Part shown: positions 23,101 to 33,532 of the stretch, piece after piece
Layout: each line of letters starts with the position of its first letter
Numbering within the stretch: position 1 is the stretch's first letter
Made by a program: the position numbers and the translations under genes
DNA from: Mesorhabditis belari
Lineage: Eukaryota > Nematoda > Chromadorea > Rhabditida > Rhabditidae
Assembly (NCBI GenBank): GCA_958450365.1
Contig: CAUEEP010000727.1
Coordinates: forward strand, 682,001-746,000
DNA: 64,000 nt
Reading direction: 5' to 3'
Notes under the pieces: generated by a model
Told to the model about the DNA's origin: nothing
The model's input: the letters and a program-made list of their open reading frames with translations, nothing else
Databases searched by the model: none

Positions 23101-26100
23101 TTCCCTTTGCCTCAATCCTTTATGATCAAAACATTCGAGACGACGATCCGAACACAATAGAATATGACGAGCACAGACAACCTAGACAACAATCAGATTA
23201 TATTGGGTTGGTGAATTGAAAGCTGCCGGCTATTGTCATATGTGACAGTTTGAGCACTTTCTTCAAAAGAAACCCATTTTGGTGTCAATGGGAAAGTTGT
23301 AGAGAATCAAAAATCAAGCTTATAGCCAAATTTTCAAAAAAGATACAAAAAGTGGTTTCGCTCAAAATGCCAAATTTGTCAAATTTTCACAAAACTTGGC
23401 ATTTCTAAGGAAACCAGTTTTTGAATCTTTTTGGAAATTTGGCTATAAGCCTAATTTTCGATTCTCTACAACTTTTCTATTGACACCAAAATGGGTTTCT
23501 TTTGAAGAAAGTGCTCAAACTGGGACATCTGCCAGTAACCGGCAATTTTCAATTCACAACCAATACTTGTCTCACACACAAACCAAAATCCTACTACGAA
23601 AGAGGAATCCGCAAATTGCCTGTAAAATGGGCAAAAGTCGTCAATAATAATGGAAATTATTTGGAATCAATTCATGGTTTTATATTCAATAAATTTTAGT
23701 CCAAAGTCCGGCAGTTTTCAATTCACCAATCCAATATTATCTGATATCGAAAAAAATAACCAACCAATAAAGAACACTCGAAAGCTTTGCTAATCTTGTC
23801 GACCAATTTGTACTCTAACGGTTCACCGCCACGATCACCGGACACTTGTTTATAGATGTTGACACGATCGGAAAGTTGAATCTGTAAATGAATGCAATAT
23901 GCAATATGCAATATGACAATATGAACGAAACTTACAGCTAGCTTATGATTGTAAATAGCGACTTTCTTCACCAGATCAAAGCATTTTATTCTAGCGAGAG
24001 TGTGCCGAGAAAGGTGCTGAACAACGACGTCGGTCATGTTTTCCCGGTAAGCGTATCTAGATTTGTTTTTTCTTTTCTTCTATTCTTTTATTCACCTCTC
24101 ATTGTGCAATCCATGCACTGTGCTGAACATTAATTGATAACAAGCGAGAGTCCCGTCAACGCAACCCGCTAAATAATGCTTTTTTTTGTTAAAGTAATCC
24201 CAACTTTCGCCTACCAACGATTGTGTTCGAGTTTGGTTTCACGGTCACCGACCAAACCTAAACAGAATTTGGATTGAAGAGAGCTATCCCAAGATATCCA
24301 ATACTTGATTGTCTTTTATCCTACTTTACTAATACTGCTTTTTAAAGTATTTTTTAAAGTATTTAAAGTGTTTAATAGACCAAACCCATGTGTCCATTTG
24401 AGAAACGATTCCGAGATTTATTCCTGAAATTTCATTTAATTTCATTTCATTTCATTTCATTTAATTTAATTTAATTTAATTTCATTTAATTTCATTTAAT
24501 TTCATTTAATTTCATTTAATTTAATTTAATTTCATTTCATTTCATTTCATTTCATTTCATTTCATTTCATTTCATTTAATTTCATTTAATTTAATTTCAT
24601 TTAATCTAATTTAATTTCATTTAATTTCATTTAATTTAATCTTATTTTATTTTATTTTATTCATTTAATTTTTCCCAATCATATCTACCCATTCGCGTAT
24701 AGAGAAGCACGTGCTTATTTGAGCCACCAACAACGAGGAATTGTCCCCCATTGAAATACTCGGCACACGTCGGATCATAGGAAAGCTCACGCTCGCGAGT
24801 GTTCACCTAAAGAACAAATATGGCTTAGAAAATATGGCTCATAAATATGATAGCAAACCTTATTTCCCTCTAAATCATAGAATGAGAGTGATCGAGCCCA
24901 ATCCGTTACACAAAGGATTTCCCCAGTTGGTCTGAAAAGAAAACGTTTTCTTTGATTTGTTATTAAAACTTACTGATCGCTGAACCGATTTCCCGAATCG
25001 TCGACCCTAAATCGAAAATTTTCAATTTTCGTGTTTTTCGTGACCATATTTTTCCTAATATTAGTAATAGTATTAGTAATAGTATTAGTATTAGTATTAG
25101 TAATAGTATTAGTAATAGTATCAGTAATAGTATTAGTAATAGTATTAAGTATTCCTAGTATTAGTATTAGTAATAGTATTAGTAATAGTATTAGTAATAG
25201 TATTAGTAATAGTATTAGTAATAGTATTAGTAATAGTATTAGTAATAGTATTAGTAATAGTATTAGTAATAGTATTAAGTATTCCTAGTATTAGTAATAG
25301 TATTAATAATAGTATTAATAATAGTATTAATAATATTTTCTAATATTTTTCCTAATAGTAGAGCGCTAAGCCGAGTTGATAACAATTTTACAATTGTCAA
25401 ATCTCTCACAGAAGCTCAACACTCTTATACCCTACAAGATCTCATCGTTAGCTACATTTTTCGACCTCACATCGATAGGTTCTGATAAGCGGCTTTCGAG
25501 ATTTCGAGATTTCAAGATTTCGAGTAATTTAGGCGCGCTCCTATTAGAGAAAACGACATCTTTACATTTTCGGCGGGCTAAACGCAATCGCCCAAATCGG
25601 CTCGCCACCCGGTCGCTCGATTTTCACGTGTTGCTCTTGTTGAGTCTAAAAATTGAACTGTAAACTGAGCTATAAGCTGAACTATAAGCTATAACATTTA
25701 TTTATCTTTATTTACCGTTTCATTGCTCAAAACATTGTGCGTTTTTTTCAAAAACACATTTCCCTCAAAGGTGGCGATGGCGAAGAGGCTGAAAGAGGTG
25801 ATGATTGAGGTCATTGAAAAAACTTTTTTTTCCCCCACTTTACACTGACGCAAACTCTAATATCTTTTAGAGTCTTTTAGCGTTTAGTTTAGTTCATCTA
25901 ATCGCTGTTTTTGAAGTTAAAAATGAACACTCAAAAGCATTCTCCTTGCAACCTTCCATCGCAACTCCACGCTGCGGCTGTTGCTCTGCCGGCCACTCGC
26001 TGCTTGGCTACATTTTTCTCAACCGATGACCAGATTCCTGTAAAATAGTGTCTATACTCAAGCTATTCAAGAAGCTTAAAAGTTCCGATAATCCGGTTCA

Positions 26101-27867
26101 CGTTGACTTTAAACGATTGACGTTTACGATACAACCTTGGTCTTGAAGCTGACTATAGAATCTAGAAAATAAAGTACAATCGAACTTTGATCTAACGAAC
26201 TTTGATATAACGAACTTTGTTATAAAAACTTTGATATAAAGAACTTTGTTTATATCTAGTGTCACTTGTAGCTAGAGTTATTGTATAATTGCTGAGTACT
26301 TCAAGTTTTCTGTTCTACAATACTTCTTTCATACATGTGATCTAATAAAGAAGATCTAATAAAGATCTAATAAAGATCGTGATCTAATAAAGAAGTGTTC
26401 CGCCAGCCGTTTCCAATCTCTCTCTCTCTCTCTTCAATCGAATTTCTAGTAGACGATTATCAAAATACATTATTAAACATTCCTTTTACGTATTCGAAAA
26501 TTGTTTATATATTTATATATTTATTCCAACTGCTATAGATTGAATTTCTCACCAAAATCCGAGAGAGCGCACGAGAGGAGAAGTTGAGTGATCGGAGAGA
26601 AGCAGAGACATTGAATCGCCTCCACATGACTGAAATATGCACACTAAATTCATTAAAGATCTCAAAAAAAAGGATTCATTTTTCTTCAATCGTACACTTC
26701 CGCACTCATCATTATGCAATTCTTTTTTTGAAAACGAAGAGAAAAGAGAATTCGTCAGTATTTTGTGGGGAGTGTGAAATCTGGGATCCATCTGATCCCC
26801 CTCCTCTTATAGAAATCCCCCGCATTTGGGTACGGTAGAGACGAAAACGAAAAGAAATCTGATTAAGAATCATTTCATTCAAATCTCTTTTTTTTTTTTT
26901 TTTAAATTAAATCAGCCTTTTGGCTATTTTTTTTTGAAGATAAGATTTCGAAAAACAAATAAAACTTTAAGCTAATTTAATACATCAACTCCATCATAGA
27001 TCAAAATCCTCGTATCAGCAGCCACAAGCAACTCACTCCCATCCGGTTTAAAGGCCAAGTCGTAAATGTTTTTTTTATTTTTTGAGGTGAAAGAGAGGTC
27101 TTTTTTTATCACCTCTTCTTTCGTCATGTGCCAGAAAGCGCGCGTTTATGGGGCCGCGCAGAGAGCAATTGTTGACCTCTTTAAGTGGAGAAATAAGTGA
27201 TGTAATAAATAAAATAACTGATGTAGTTTTGTTCAAATATTGCAAAAGAAAATGATGAATTCTTCAAGGAAGGTGCCCTTTATTTCACCTCGAATTTTTA
27301 TTAACATTTTTTTGTTTGACCTAATTTAACAATCAGATTTACTCAAATCTAAACTGTAAAGATTGAATTTGGCTTTTGATTTGCTTTTGGATTGAATTCT
27401 TTTGAATTCACTTGTATTTAAGTGTTCCCTCGTGTTGCTCAGTCCAGAGAATCACCGATTTGTCGGCACTTCCCGACGCGAAACGCTCTCCATCATGTGA
27501 CCAAGTGACACAATAAACGAGATCTTTATGACCTGAAAATATATCAAATCAAATATATTAGTTGTAAATAAAGATTTGAAAAGATTTGAAAAAATTTGAA
27601 TTCCAAAAAATGAAAACAAAATTTTGTTCAATCGGTAAGCAAAAAATTAGCAAAAAATGTTTGTGAGCCAAATCGAATTTCGTTTTTTTTTTTTTTTCAT
27701 TTTTAAACGCCAATACTGACACTCAGCTTGAGTTTTTCCATTCTAAAAATCACCTTTAAGCGACTGCAACAATGTGCCATCAACTCCATCATAGATTAAA
27801 ATCCTCGTATCAGCAGCCACAAGCAACTCACTCCCATCCGGTTTAAAAGCCAAATCGTAAATGCAAC
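14177..27867 (-). CDS. daf-10: Intraflagellar transport protein IFT122 (DAF-10)
   Basis: A long multi-exon gene on the minus strand. The N-terminal WD40 part: [18 protein letters not shown] (27867-27760), [18 protein letters not shown] (near 27500), [18 protein letters not shown] (near 26600), [18 protein letters not shown] (near 26020), [17 protein letters not shown] (near 25600), [18 protein letters not shown] (24037 down). The helical repeat part: [18 protein letters not shown] (near 20660), [16 protein letters not shown] (near 20140), [11 protein letters not shown] (near 19900), [17 protein letters not shown] (near 19360), [18 protein letters not shown] (near 17080). The end: [18 protein letters not shown] (near 15290), a Cys pair [10 protein letters not shown] (14850) and GGCPFCRQ, stop at 14177. 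This order matches IFT122, an IFT-A subunit for retrograde ciliary transport. The first exon was not found. Introns hold many MITEs, a nested gene and duplicated exon pieces. Confidence 0.95.
14415..14814. mobile_element. Foldback MITE, family A, copy 1
   Basis: Begins TACCGTAAATACTGTAATAG and ends with its inverse (ctattacagtatttacggta). The interior contains a second palindrome around atcaaaaaatagc / gctattttttgat. It sits in an IFT122 intron; the terminal TA fits a Tc1/mariner-type target. No coding capacity. At 400 bp it is longer than the other three copies because the inner inverted segment is present twice. Confidence 0.9.
15668..15746 (+). repeat. Left arm of a long inverted repeat in IFT122 intron
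   Basis: About 79 bp (ctatattttatataaaatat...tttataatagttttatccct) that is the near-perfect inverse of 16773-16850. It is followed directly by partial copies of IFT122 exon sequence in the plus orientation. Confidence 0.9.
15748..15830 (+). repeat. Inverted partial copies of an IFT122 exon
   Basis: The sequence gatcgagatgatctgctacc occurs twice, with a further shortened copy, ending in gtttgttatagg. It is the inverse of the real coding exon at 16856-16942 (which reads [16 protein letters not shown] on the minus strand), including its splice donor boundary. Non-functional in this orientation. Confidence 0.85.
15831..16772. mobile_element. Insert between inverted arms, possibly LTR-like, with minisatellite
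   Basis: About 940 bp bounded by the inverted arms. It begins with tgtcagctccgagcc, carries the 20-bp minisatellite 15957-16485, then an aataaa signal near 16558, and a tail with cagtacaggtcggtcatttcaca. TGT...ACA ends around 15832-16617 and the poly-A signal would suit a solo LTR, but I see no second LTR, primer-binding site or clear target duplication. Origin uncertain. Confidence 0.35.
15957..16485 (+). repeat. 20-bp minisatellite
   Basis: About 26 copies of ggaggacagtgaggagccta with a few single-base changes and short deletions near 16170-16290. G-rich on the plus strand. Located in an IFT122 intron. Confidence 0.97.
16773..16850 (-). repeat. Right arm of the long inverted repeat
   Basis: The inverse of 15668-15746; it abuts the donor side of the IFT122 exon at 16856-16942, so this arm is the original intron sequence and the left arm the copy. 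Confidence 0.9.
17627..17891. mobile_element. Foldback MITE, family A, copy 2
   Basis: Same ends (taccgtaaatactgtaatag / inverse) and same central palindrome as copy 1, 265 bp, in an IFT122 intron. Confidence 0.9.
18668..18930. mobile_element. Foldback MITE, family A, copy 3
   Basis: 263 bp, same ends and core. The outer left end is slightly rearranged (gtagtatttacg). It forms, with its flank, a tandem duplication with copy 4. Confidence 0.9.
18961..19010 (-). repeat. Duplicated IFT122 splice acceptor segment
   Basis: The stretch tccctgaattccgtcattca plus a poly-T stretch repeats 18618-18664. On the minus strand that includes the acceptor (gaattcag) of the IFT122 exon reading [13 protein letters not shown]. 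The copy therefore carries a decoy acceptor upstream in the transcript. Confidence 0.8.
19014..19266. mobile_element. Foldback MITE, family A, copy 4
   Basis: 253 bp, same ends and core with several small deletions. The flank just before it (18961-19010) repeats 18618-18664, so copies 3 and 4 arose, at least in part, by local tandem duplication. Confidence 0.9.
20016..20083 (+). repeat. 27-bp repeat with GCGCATGCGC palindrome
   Basis: Two full copies and a partial one of tttttgcacttctttgtgcgcatgcgc in a short IFT122 intron. Confidence 0.85.
20810..22009 (+). CDS. Two-LIM-domain protein, nested in IFT122
   Basis: Start ATG at 20810 ([19 protein letters not shown], exon to 20866), exon 2 from 21419 ([18 protein letters not shown]), then [17 protein letters not shown], a second LIM starting [18 protein letters not shown], and a final exon with [18 protein letters not shown] and a Gln-rich tail, stop 22007-22009. 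Two full LIM zinc-binding modules (C-x2-C...H-x2-C / C-x2-C...C-x2-C/D) make up almost the whole protein of about 170 residues, so it is a protein-protein adaptor, probably cytoskeletal or muscle-associated. The gene lies entirely within one IFT122 intron on the opposite strand. The first intron holds a 230-bp direct duplication. I cannot assign the ortholog. Confidence 0.92.
20967..21418 (+). repeat. Tandem duplication (about 232 bp) in LIM gene intron 1
   Basis: The stretch from gtcagtttagcacgaatagc through gagtgactataagtaaaaa and on to tatcattgttttt appears twice (about 20967-21198 and 21199-21418) with few changes. Recent local duplication; non-coding. Confidence 0.9.
22795..22960 (+). 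repeat. Short tandem repeat gtcatttgatagatt and catcattttaat
   Basis: About five copies of a 15-bp unit followed by three of a 12-bp unit, in an IFT122 intron; gives a spurious repetitive reading frame. Confidence 0.9.
23203..23734. mobile_element. Mariner-like palindromic MITE with TA duplication
   Basis: Starts TTGGGTTGGTGAATTGAAA and ends with its inverse, flanked by TA on both sides (23201-23202 and 23735-23736). The interior is a long imperfect palindrome (tttcttcaaaagaaacccat vs its inverse). 532 bp, non-coding, in an IFT122 intron. Confidence 0.9.
24424..24662 (+). repeat. Pentanucleotide repeat (atttc/attta)n
   Basis: About 240 bp of alternating tttca and tttaa units in an IFT122 intron. 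Confidence 0.95.
25055..25345 (+). repeat. Tandem repeat of tagtaatagtat
   Basis: About 290 bp built from tagta/atagt units of 6 and 12 bp. In an IFT122 intron; it gives an artefactual Ser-Asn-Ser-Ile reading frame. Confidence 0.95.
26980..27320 (-). repeat. Partial duplicate of an IFT122 WD40 exon and its flank
   Basis: 26985-27070 is a near-identical copy of the 5'-most recognised IFT122 exon (27780-27867; reads [18 protein letters not shown] again), and 27285-27320 repeats the flank next to that exon (tttttattaacattttttt). The copy is split by about 210 bp bounded by ttttgaggtgaaa and its inverse tttcacctc. It lies in an intron between two other WD exons and has lost the normal donor side, so it should be a pseudo-exon. 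Confidence 0.85.
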
Positions 27868-28159
27868 ACCTCAAATTTTTATTAACATTTTTTTTGCTTG
27901 ATCATTTCTTTGCTTGCTGCATTTCAATTTTTTGAATCCCTTTTGCTAATCTTGAAATGATGACTTCAATTTGATAGAAAATCAAGAAAAAATTCTGAAA
28001 CCAAAACTGGGGCCACATATGGACCCAGAGATTATCAAATTAGCGCAAAGGACACCTCTTCTATGCATTTTTATTTATGAAATGGGGAGCTTTGAGAAAA
28101 GAGATTCGAAAGGGGGAGGAAGGGGTGGTCTCTTTTGATGAAGGGGTAGTCCCTCCAGA

Positions 28160-28165
28160 TATAAA
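28160..28165 (+). promoter_or_regulatory. TATA-like box of flp-1
   Basis: The sequence tataaa lies 30 bp before the flp-1 start codon, within the short gap that separates flp-1 from IFT122. Confidence 0.4.
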
Positions 28166-28194
28166 CCCTTCAACGTGAAGGGAAAGGCGACTCA

Positions 28195-31100
28195 ATGCCC
28201 CAAACGGCACCCCTGGCCGCCCTCTTCGCTGCCCTCCTCATCGCTATGGTACGGTAGATTTGGTTTTTCTTAAATATCTTTTCCAATCCTCAATTTAACA
28301 TTGTTTTAGAATTTAAATTTACATAAGATTTCTTTTCTTTAAGCTAATCTAATCCTTTTTAAAAAAAAGCTTTTCTCAAATTTTGATTGATAGCCATTTC
28401 CCCACTAAAGACACTAAATGGTAGCGCATAATTACGGTAAATCTTGTAGTTACTTGCTTACTGTTACTCCGATTCTGTAGATTCATAAAGTTATGTTCTA
28501 TACAGTAAACTCTTAAAGGATCCTATGGATCCTAGCATCCTATGGATCCTAGCATCCTATGGATCCTAGCATCCTATGGATCCTAGCATCCTATGGATCC
28601 TAGCATCCTATGGATCCTAGCATCCTATGGATCCTAGCATCCTATGGATCCTAGCATCCTATGGATCCTAGCATCCTATGGATCCTAGCATCCTATGGAT
28701 CCTAGCATCCTATGGATCCTAGCATCCTATGGATCCTAGCATCCTATGGATCCTAGCATCCTATGGATCCTAGCATCCTATGGTTCCTAGCATCCTATGG
28801 TTCCTAGCATCCTATGGTTCCTAGCATCCTATGGTTCCTAGCATCCTATGGATCCTCTTAAAGCATTCTAGCTATAAAATAGTGTCAAAAAATACTCGAT
28901 CATAGCTTTATAAAAAATTTTCCTAAAACGCTTCCTCCAATCACATTCAGTTAGTCACATAAAACTCTTAATATCATCAAATAATCTGTGAATAATTCCT
29001 TAGTTAATTCCTTAGTTAATTCGTTCAAAGATTAACACACTTTTCTCATGGCTGTACTCGCAGTGGATTGGGTTGCATTGGGGATTGGTCCAGTATAGAT
29101 TCTATAGGTCATGAAAGGACTTGGTATATGTTGAAAAGAAAAGAAAAGAGATCTCCGATTACTCTCTCGTAAAATTCACATCATCCATGCTCTTCATTTT
29201 TTTTCCTTTCGATGATCTCTGTTTCGCTTTTGTTTTCCCCTCAAGTTTACGTGTAAAATGAACGAATTGACTTGTGAAACTTTACCATATTGTTTACAGT
29301 TTTCAATCGAGTTTAATAGCTAGTTCAAGTCTATAATATAGGTTTACTGAAGTTTATCGATTACTGGTCTTACTATAGGTACTGTAGACTGAGATCTTAT
29401 TGTAGACTGTAGACGCAGATCATCTTGAATGTCTTGAATGTAGGTACTGTAGATTACTGGTCTTACTGTAGGTACTGTAGACTGAGATCTTATTGTAGGC
29501 TGTAGACTCAGATCATCTTAAATATCTTGAATATCTTGAATATCTTGAATGACTCTACTTTCAGTTCTCAATATTTTCTAAAGAATGTAGAAGTGAATTT
29601 TTCTTTTTGAACTGTTTTTTTTGGCTTTGAAAAGTTTTTTTTCGTTAAAATGGAAAAGCTCAGCGTTCAGCAAGACTTTTTAAACCAAATTTTGGTCTGT
29701 TTCAGTACACTTACTTAGACTTCTACTCTAGTTGGCTAAATAAATCCTATTTTGGCATACTAACCTACAGACAAACTATTTGGACCTTAACTATAAATTT
29801 ATGTAACTCTTAACTCTACCTCTAGACCCAAACTTGAGTCCTCATGAACTTTCAAACTTAAACATCTCTAGCCAGACTTTCCACATCCATTTTATCAAAG
29901 TCCATCTTCAATAGAAAACAAGGAGAAACTCATCTTCATAAGCATCATATGAAAAAGTTTTTCCGGTAAAAAGGATCACGTCAATGAGGAAAGTCTGGTT
30001 AGATGAGGTCACCAGGAAACGAAAGAAGAAAAAAAACTAATCAAACAAATGGAATTGAAATATTCCATTTCATTTGTTCTCAATTCAATCATATCCCTTC
30101 ATTTCCTTTTTTCAGGTGAGGGGGGACTGCTGTCCGCGAGAGGACCGATCCGATTTCTGCACGATTTTCACAATGCTCTCTCCAACCGAACAAAATGAAG
30201 TCGTCCAGTATTTGGGTATTCTTTTGTTGTGAGAAAAGTGATTAGATGAAAAGTTTGAGAAATATTTGATAAGATGAGAGATTTAAAATTCGAGTAGTCT
30301 GATGAAAAGAAATGGGGAACGGGAAAGGAAAAGGGGAAAGGGAAAGGAAGGGGAAAGGGAAAGGGAAACGGGAAGGGGAAAGGGAAAGAGAAAGGGGAAA
30401 CGGGAAAGTTCAATGTTGTGAAGTAGAAAAATTGAAAAAATGGAAGCTACTAGAAATTCTTTAGACTTTGAAACATTAAGTATTCTTGGGTTTTGTTGGA
30501 ATTTGAAAGCTTAAAGCTTTTTGGTGATCAGGAATTCTCTAGCAGAGCCAAATCCTAAACCCTGACATTCTTATCGGTAACAAAGTTGAAATCACAAAAG
30601 TTTCATAAAAAAATCCATTAGTTTTAAAAAAATTTTACAAAAAAAAGGGTACAATTAGAGTACAACTTGTTTATTCTATTTTCGGAGTGAGTGAGTGGGT
30701 TTCTTTTTTAAATTTTGCCTCTTTTGATTTCACATTTTGCATAAAGAGGGAAAATAAGTGAAGAAAGTTGAAGAAAGTCACTCATTTCCGGTCTTCTAAA
30801 ATCCACAAAATAGACAAATTGTACTTCGATAAAGAGGAAAAACTTTGGAATGGAATTTGAGGATAAATTCCGGTAGATTCTAAACTAGGATAATCGTATG
30901 GTGAACTTTAACCAAGTAGTTGGTTATTAGATTAAATTCTAAATCTAAAATCTAATAGCTAAAGTTGTAAATTGAAGATATCCCCTATATCTTCTAATAA
31001 ATTGCTCATAGCCTTTCTCTATTAGAGCGTGTTCGTTGCGAGTAAGTAAAAAGTCGGGGGGTGGGACAAATGCGACCTTTTTTTGCGCACCTGGACATTT

Positions 31101-33014
31101 GCGCACCTTTTTTTTGCTGGAAAAGGCCTTAGGAAAGGTCGTAGAGCTTCAAAAATGTTTTCATAGAAGGGAATCGTATGCGTAGATTCCGAATTTCGAC
31201 AAATCAGACCTCGCTGACACGTCAAATTTGGGCTAAAAGGCAACTTAACAACAAAAACTACGCAACTTAACGCTTTTCCGCAGTTTTTGCCTTTTAGCCC
31301 AAATTTGACGTGTCAGCGAGGTCTGATTTGTCGAAATTCGGAATCTACGCATACGATTCCCTTGTATGGAAATATTTTCGAAGCTCTACGGCCTTGCCTA
31401 AGGCCTTTTCCAGCAAAAAAAAGGTGCGCAAATGTCCAGGTGCGCAAAAAAAAAGGTCGCATTTGTCCCACCCCCAAAACTCGAGTAAAATTTGCAAAAT
31501 TTTGATTTTTACTCGATTAATCAACATTTTTGGTCGACTAACTACGAGTAATCCTCTTTACACGTCGAGTAAATTGAATATCTTTACATTTGAAGGGAAT
31601 TTGTCGCCAAATCGGTTAAATAGCTGAATATCTTTTTATTTCGAGGAAATTTGCCACAAATTCAGCTAAACGACTGAATATCTTTAAAGGAGAGTATATA
31701 GGTTGGTGCTCGTGATTTTTCCGGGCCAATTTTTTGGACGGTGGGACAAATGCTACCTTTTTTTGCGCAAGGCATCTTTTTTTCGCTGGAAAAGGTCTTA
31801 GGAAAGGCCGTAGAGCTTCAAAAATGTTTTCATATAAGGGAAACGTATGCGTAGATTTCCTAAGGCCTTTTCCAGCGAAAAAAAAGGTGCGCAAATGTCC
31901 AGTTGCGCAAAAAAAAAGCTCGCATTTGTCCCACCCCCATTTTTGGCAATAATTTTCGCTAATTTTTCTCAAGTGTGCGTTTTAAAAAACGCATTATTCG
32001 CGAGGAACAAACTCTATTCCCTATTCAACACTACTCCCACTCTCCAGACACCTTATTTCAATGGTTAAAGCAAAGAAAATGAGAAAATGGGCCGATAAGA
32101 AGTGTTTTCTCAATTAAATAGAAAAAAAACATCTACTAATAGATGGAATTTTTAGGAGATAACTGTCAAGGCGACGCGGACGCAGCTCTCCGACTCATCG
32201 AGAAAAGGAAACCGAATTTCATGCGATACGGACGATCGCGTGAGTCGAAAAGAAAGGAAATCGAATCTAGATATATTATGCAATCAAATATTCAATTTAT
32301 GTAAAAATAGCAGTCTGAAGTCTGACAATGCAGTCTGACAATGCAAGTCTGACATTGTTTGGCTCTCAGTCCAGTCAAGCTCGCTTGTTTTATCCAGTCA
32401 AATCTCGTTCCTTTCAGCGACTCTCGAGCTCGGCAAAAAGGGATCCGACCCGAATTTCTTGAGATTCGGCAAACGATCTAAGCCCAACTATTTGCGATTC
32501 GGTGAGTTTGGATATTCAGCTAATCGCTTTTTTTCCTTCAATCATCAAATTTCCAGGTCGAAGTGACCCGAATTTCTTGCGATTTGGCAAAAAGGCCGCC
32601 GGGGCTGACCCACACTTTTTGCGCTTTGGCAAACGATCTGCTGAGCCCAATTTCTTGAGGTGAGCAAAAGCAATAGTTGCAGATAAGATTAGAAATAGTA
32701 TGGCTTAATGAAGGGTATTATCGTAGCCAGATTGCTGGAGGGGAATTCCTACAGTAAGTAATTTGTAGCTAGGATTCCGAACTTTCATTTATTTGCTTTC
32801 ATTTGCTTTTATTTGTTGACTTGTCTAAAACTCGGTTTTCATTTTCTAACAAAGAAAAAAAAGTCAAAAGATCGACGAAAGAACTGTAGGCTTACTGTAG
32901 CTAGGATTCCGAACTTTCCCTAAACCCCAGCACATTTGCAGATTCGGTCGCTCGAGTGAGGAATTCGATCGCGAGCTGCGAAAGCCAAATTTCCTTCGAT
33001 TTGGCCGAAAATGA
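28195..33014 (+). CDS. flp-1: FLP-1 FMRFamide-like neuropeptide precursor
   Basis: Six exons: 28195-28248 (signal peptide MPQTAPLAALFAALLIAM), 30116-30215 (CCPREDRSDFCTIFTMLS), 32156-32239 (KRKPNFMRYGRS), 32418-32501, 32557-32659 and 32942-33014. The peptides are bounded by basic cleavage sites and carry a Gly amide donor: KPNFMRYG, GSDPNFLRFG, SKPNYLRFG, SDPNFLRFG, AAGADPHFLRFG, SAEPNFLRFG and KPNFLRFG, so seven in all. The order and the Cys-rich spacer match C. elegans FLP-1, a precursor from head interneurons that modulates locomotion. Introns 1 (1.87 kb) and 2 (1.94 kb) are large and repeat-filled. It is divergent from IFT122/daf-10, as I recall for C. elegans. Confidence 0.97.
28518..28858 (+). 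repeat. 17-bp minisatellite (atcctatggatcctagc)n
   Basis: Twenty tandem copies in flp-1 intron 1, almost perfect; four adjacent units share the same g-to-t change (ggttcc), indicating local spread of one variant. Confidence 0.97.
29370..29525 (+). repeat. Direct repeat around gtactgtagactgagatctt
   Basis: A block of about 75 bp with actggtcttac, gtactgtagactgagatctt and attgtag...gcagatcatctt is present twice in flp-1 intron 1. Confidence 0.8.
30308..30413 (+). repeat. Homopurine tract (gggaaa)n
   Basis: About 105 bp of pure purine on the plus strand, made of gggaaa and ggaaag units, in flp-1 intron 2. Such mirror-like purine tracts can form triplex DNA. Confidence 0.95.
31056..31475. mobile_element. 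Long palindromic foldback element, family B, copy 1
   Basis: Starts gggggtgggacaaatgcgac and ends with the inverse; arms of nearly 200 bp are almost identical, around a centre near 31265. No coding capacity beyond frames mirrored in both arms. In flp-1 intron 2. TA-rich flank; target duplication not clear. Confidence 0.9.
31739..31938. mobile_element. Palindromic foldback element, family B, copy 2
   Basis: A shorter (200 bp) relative of copy 1, with the same ggtgggacaaatg ends and the same ggaaaagg..ttaggaaaggc arm, but lacking the inner half. Confidence 0.88.
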
Positions 33015-33420
33015 GCAAAGAAAATCAAGCAAAACAAAAAAAAACACATAGATATTTCTTTATCTATGAAAATTGAACATTTCAACTCTCTCTTTTTTTT
33101 GTCAACGAATCGGTGAATTCAATTATCTCATCAATTATCTGATCAATCATCTCATCAATCCTCACAAAAGGTGTGCGCCACAGAAATTTTCCCCCAAAAT
33201 GTGTGTATTTTCAAAAAAACAAATCTCGATCGGGCAAGCCGGGATTCACACACTCCAAAAACTTTTGTCTTATTATTTTTTTACTTTATTTTACCACATT
33301 TCTTATAAATAGAGGGCCTGAATAAAGTGTTTATGGGTTCGAATAAGGGAAATCGATAAAAGAAAATTGGATAAAAGAAGTTCAACAGATCAAATTTGTG
33401 TTTCGAAAATTGAAAGGTAC

Positions 33421-33532
33421 ACCGTAAAGCTTACAGAGTTGCCGTAAAGCTTACAGAGTTGTCGTAAAGCTTACAGAGTAAAAAGGTACACCGTAAAGCT
33501 AAAAAAGCTTAAAAAGCTTACAGAGTTGCCGG
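33421..33532 (+). repeat. 18-bp repeat gccgtaaagcttacagagtt
   Basis: Three adjacent copies of the unit (about 18-19 bp) plus a degenerate fourth, just downstream of flp-1. Confidence 0.85.

Noticed and set aside
23396..23699. Coding frames at 23.4-23.7 kb
   Set aside because: They lie within the mariner-like MITE palindrome and have mirrored counterparts on the other strand.
25031..25288. 85-codon frame rich in Ser-Asn-Ser-Ile
   Set aside because: It is only the translation of the tagtaatagtat tandem repeat in an IFT122 intron.
28518..28858. CRISPR-like array
   Set aside because: Direct 17-bp repeats without spacers in a eukaryotic intron; a plain minisatellite.
31287..31627. Open frames of 70-118 codons in flp-1 intron 2 that look alike on both strands
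   Set aside because: They are mirrored arms of the palindromic family B elements; no splice signals or known domain.
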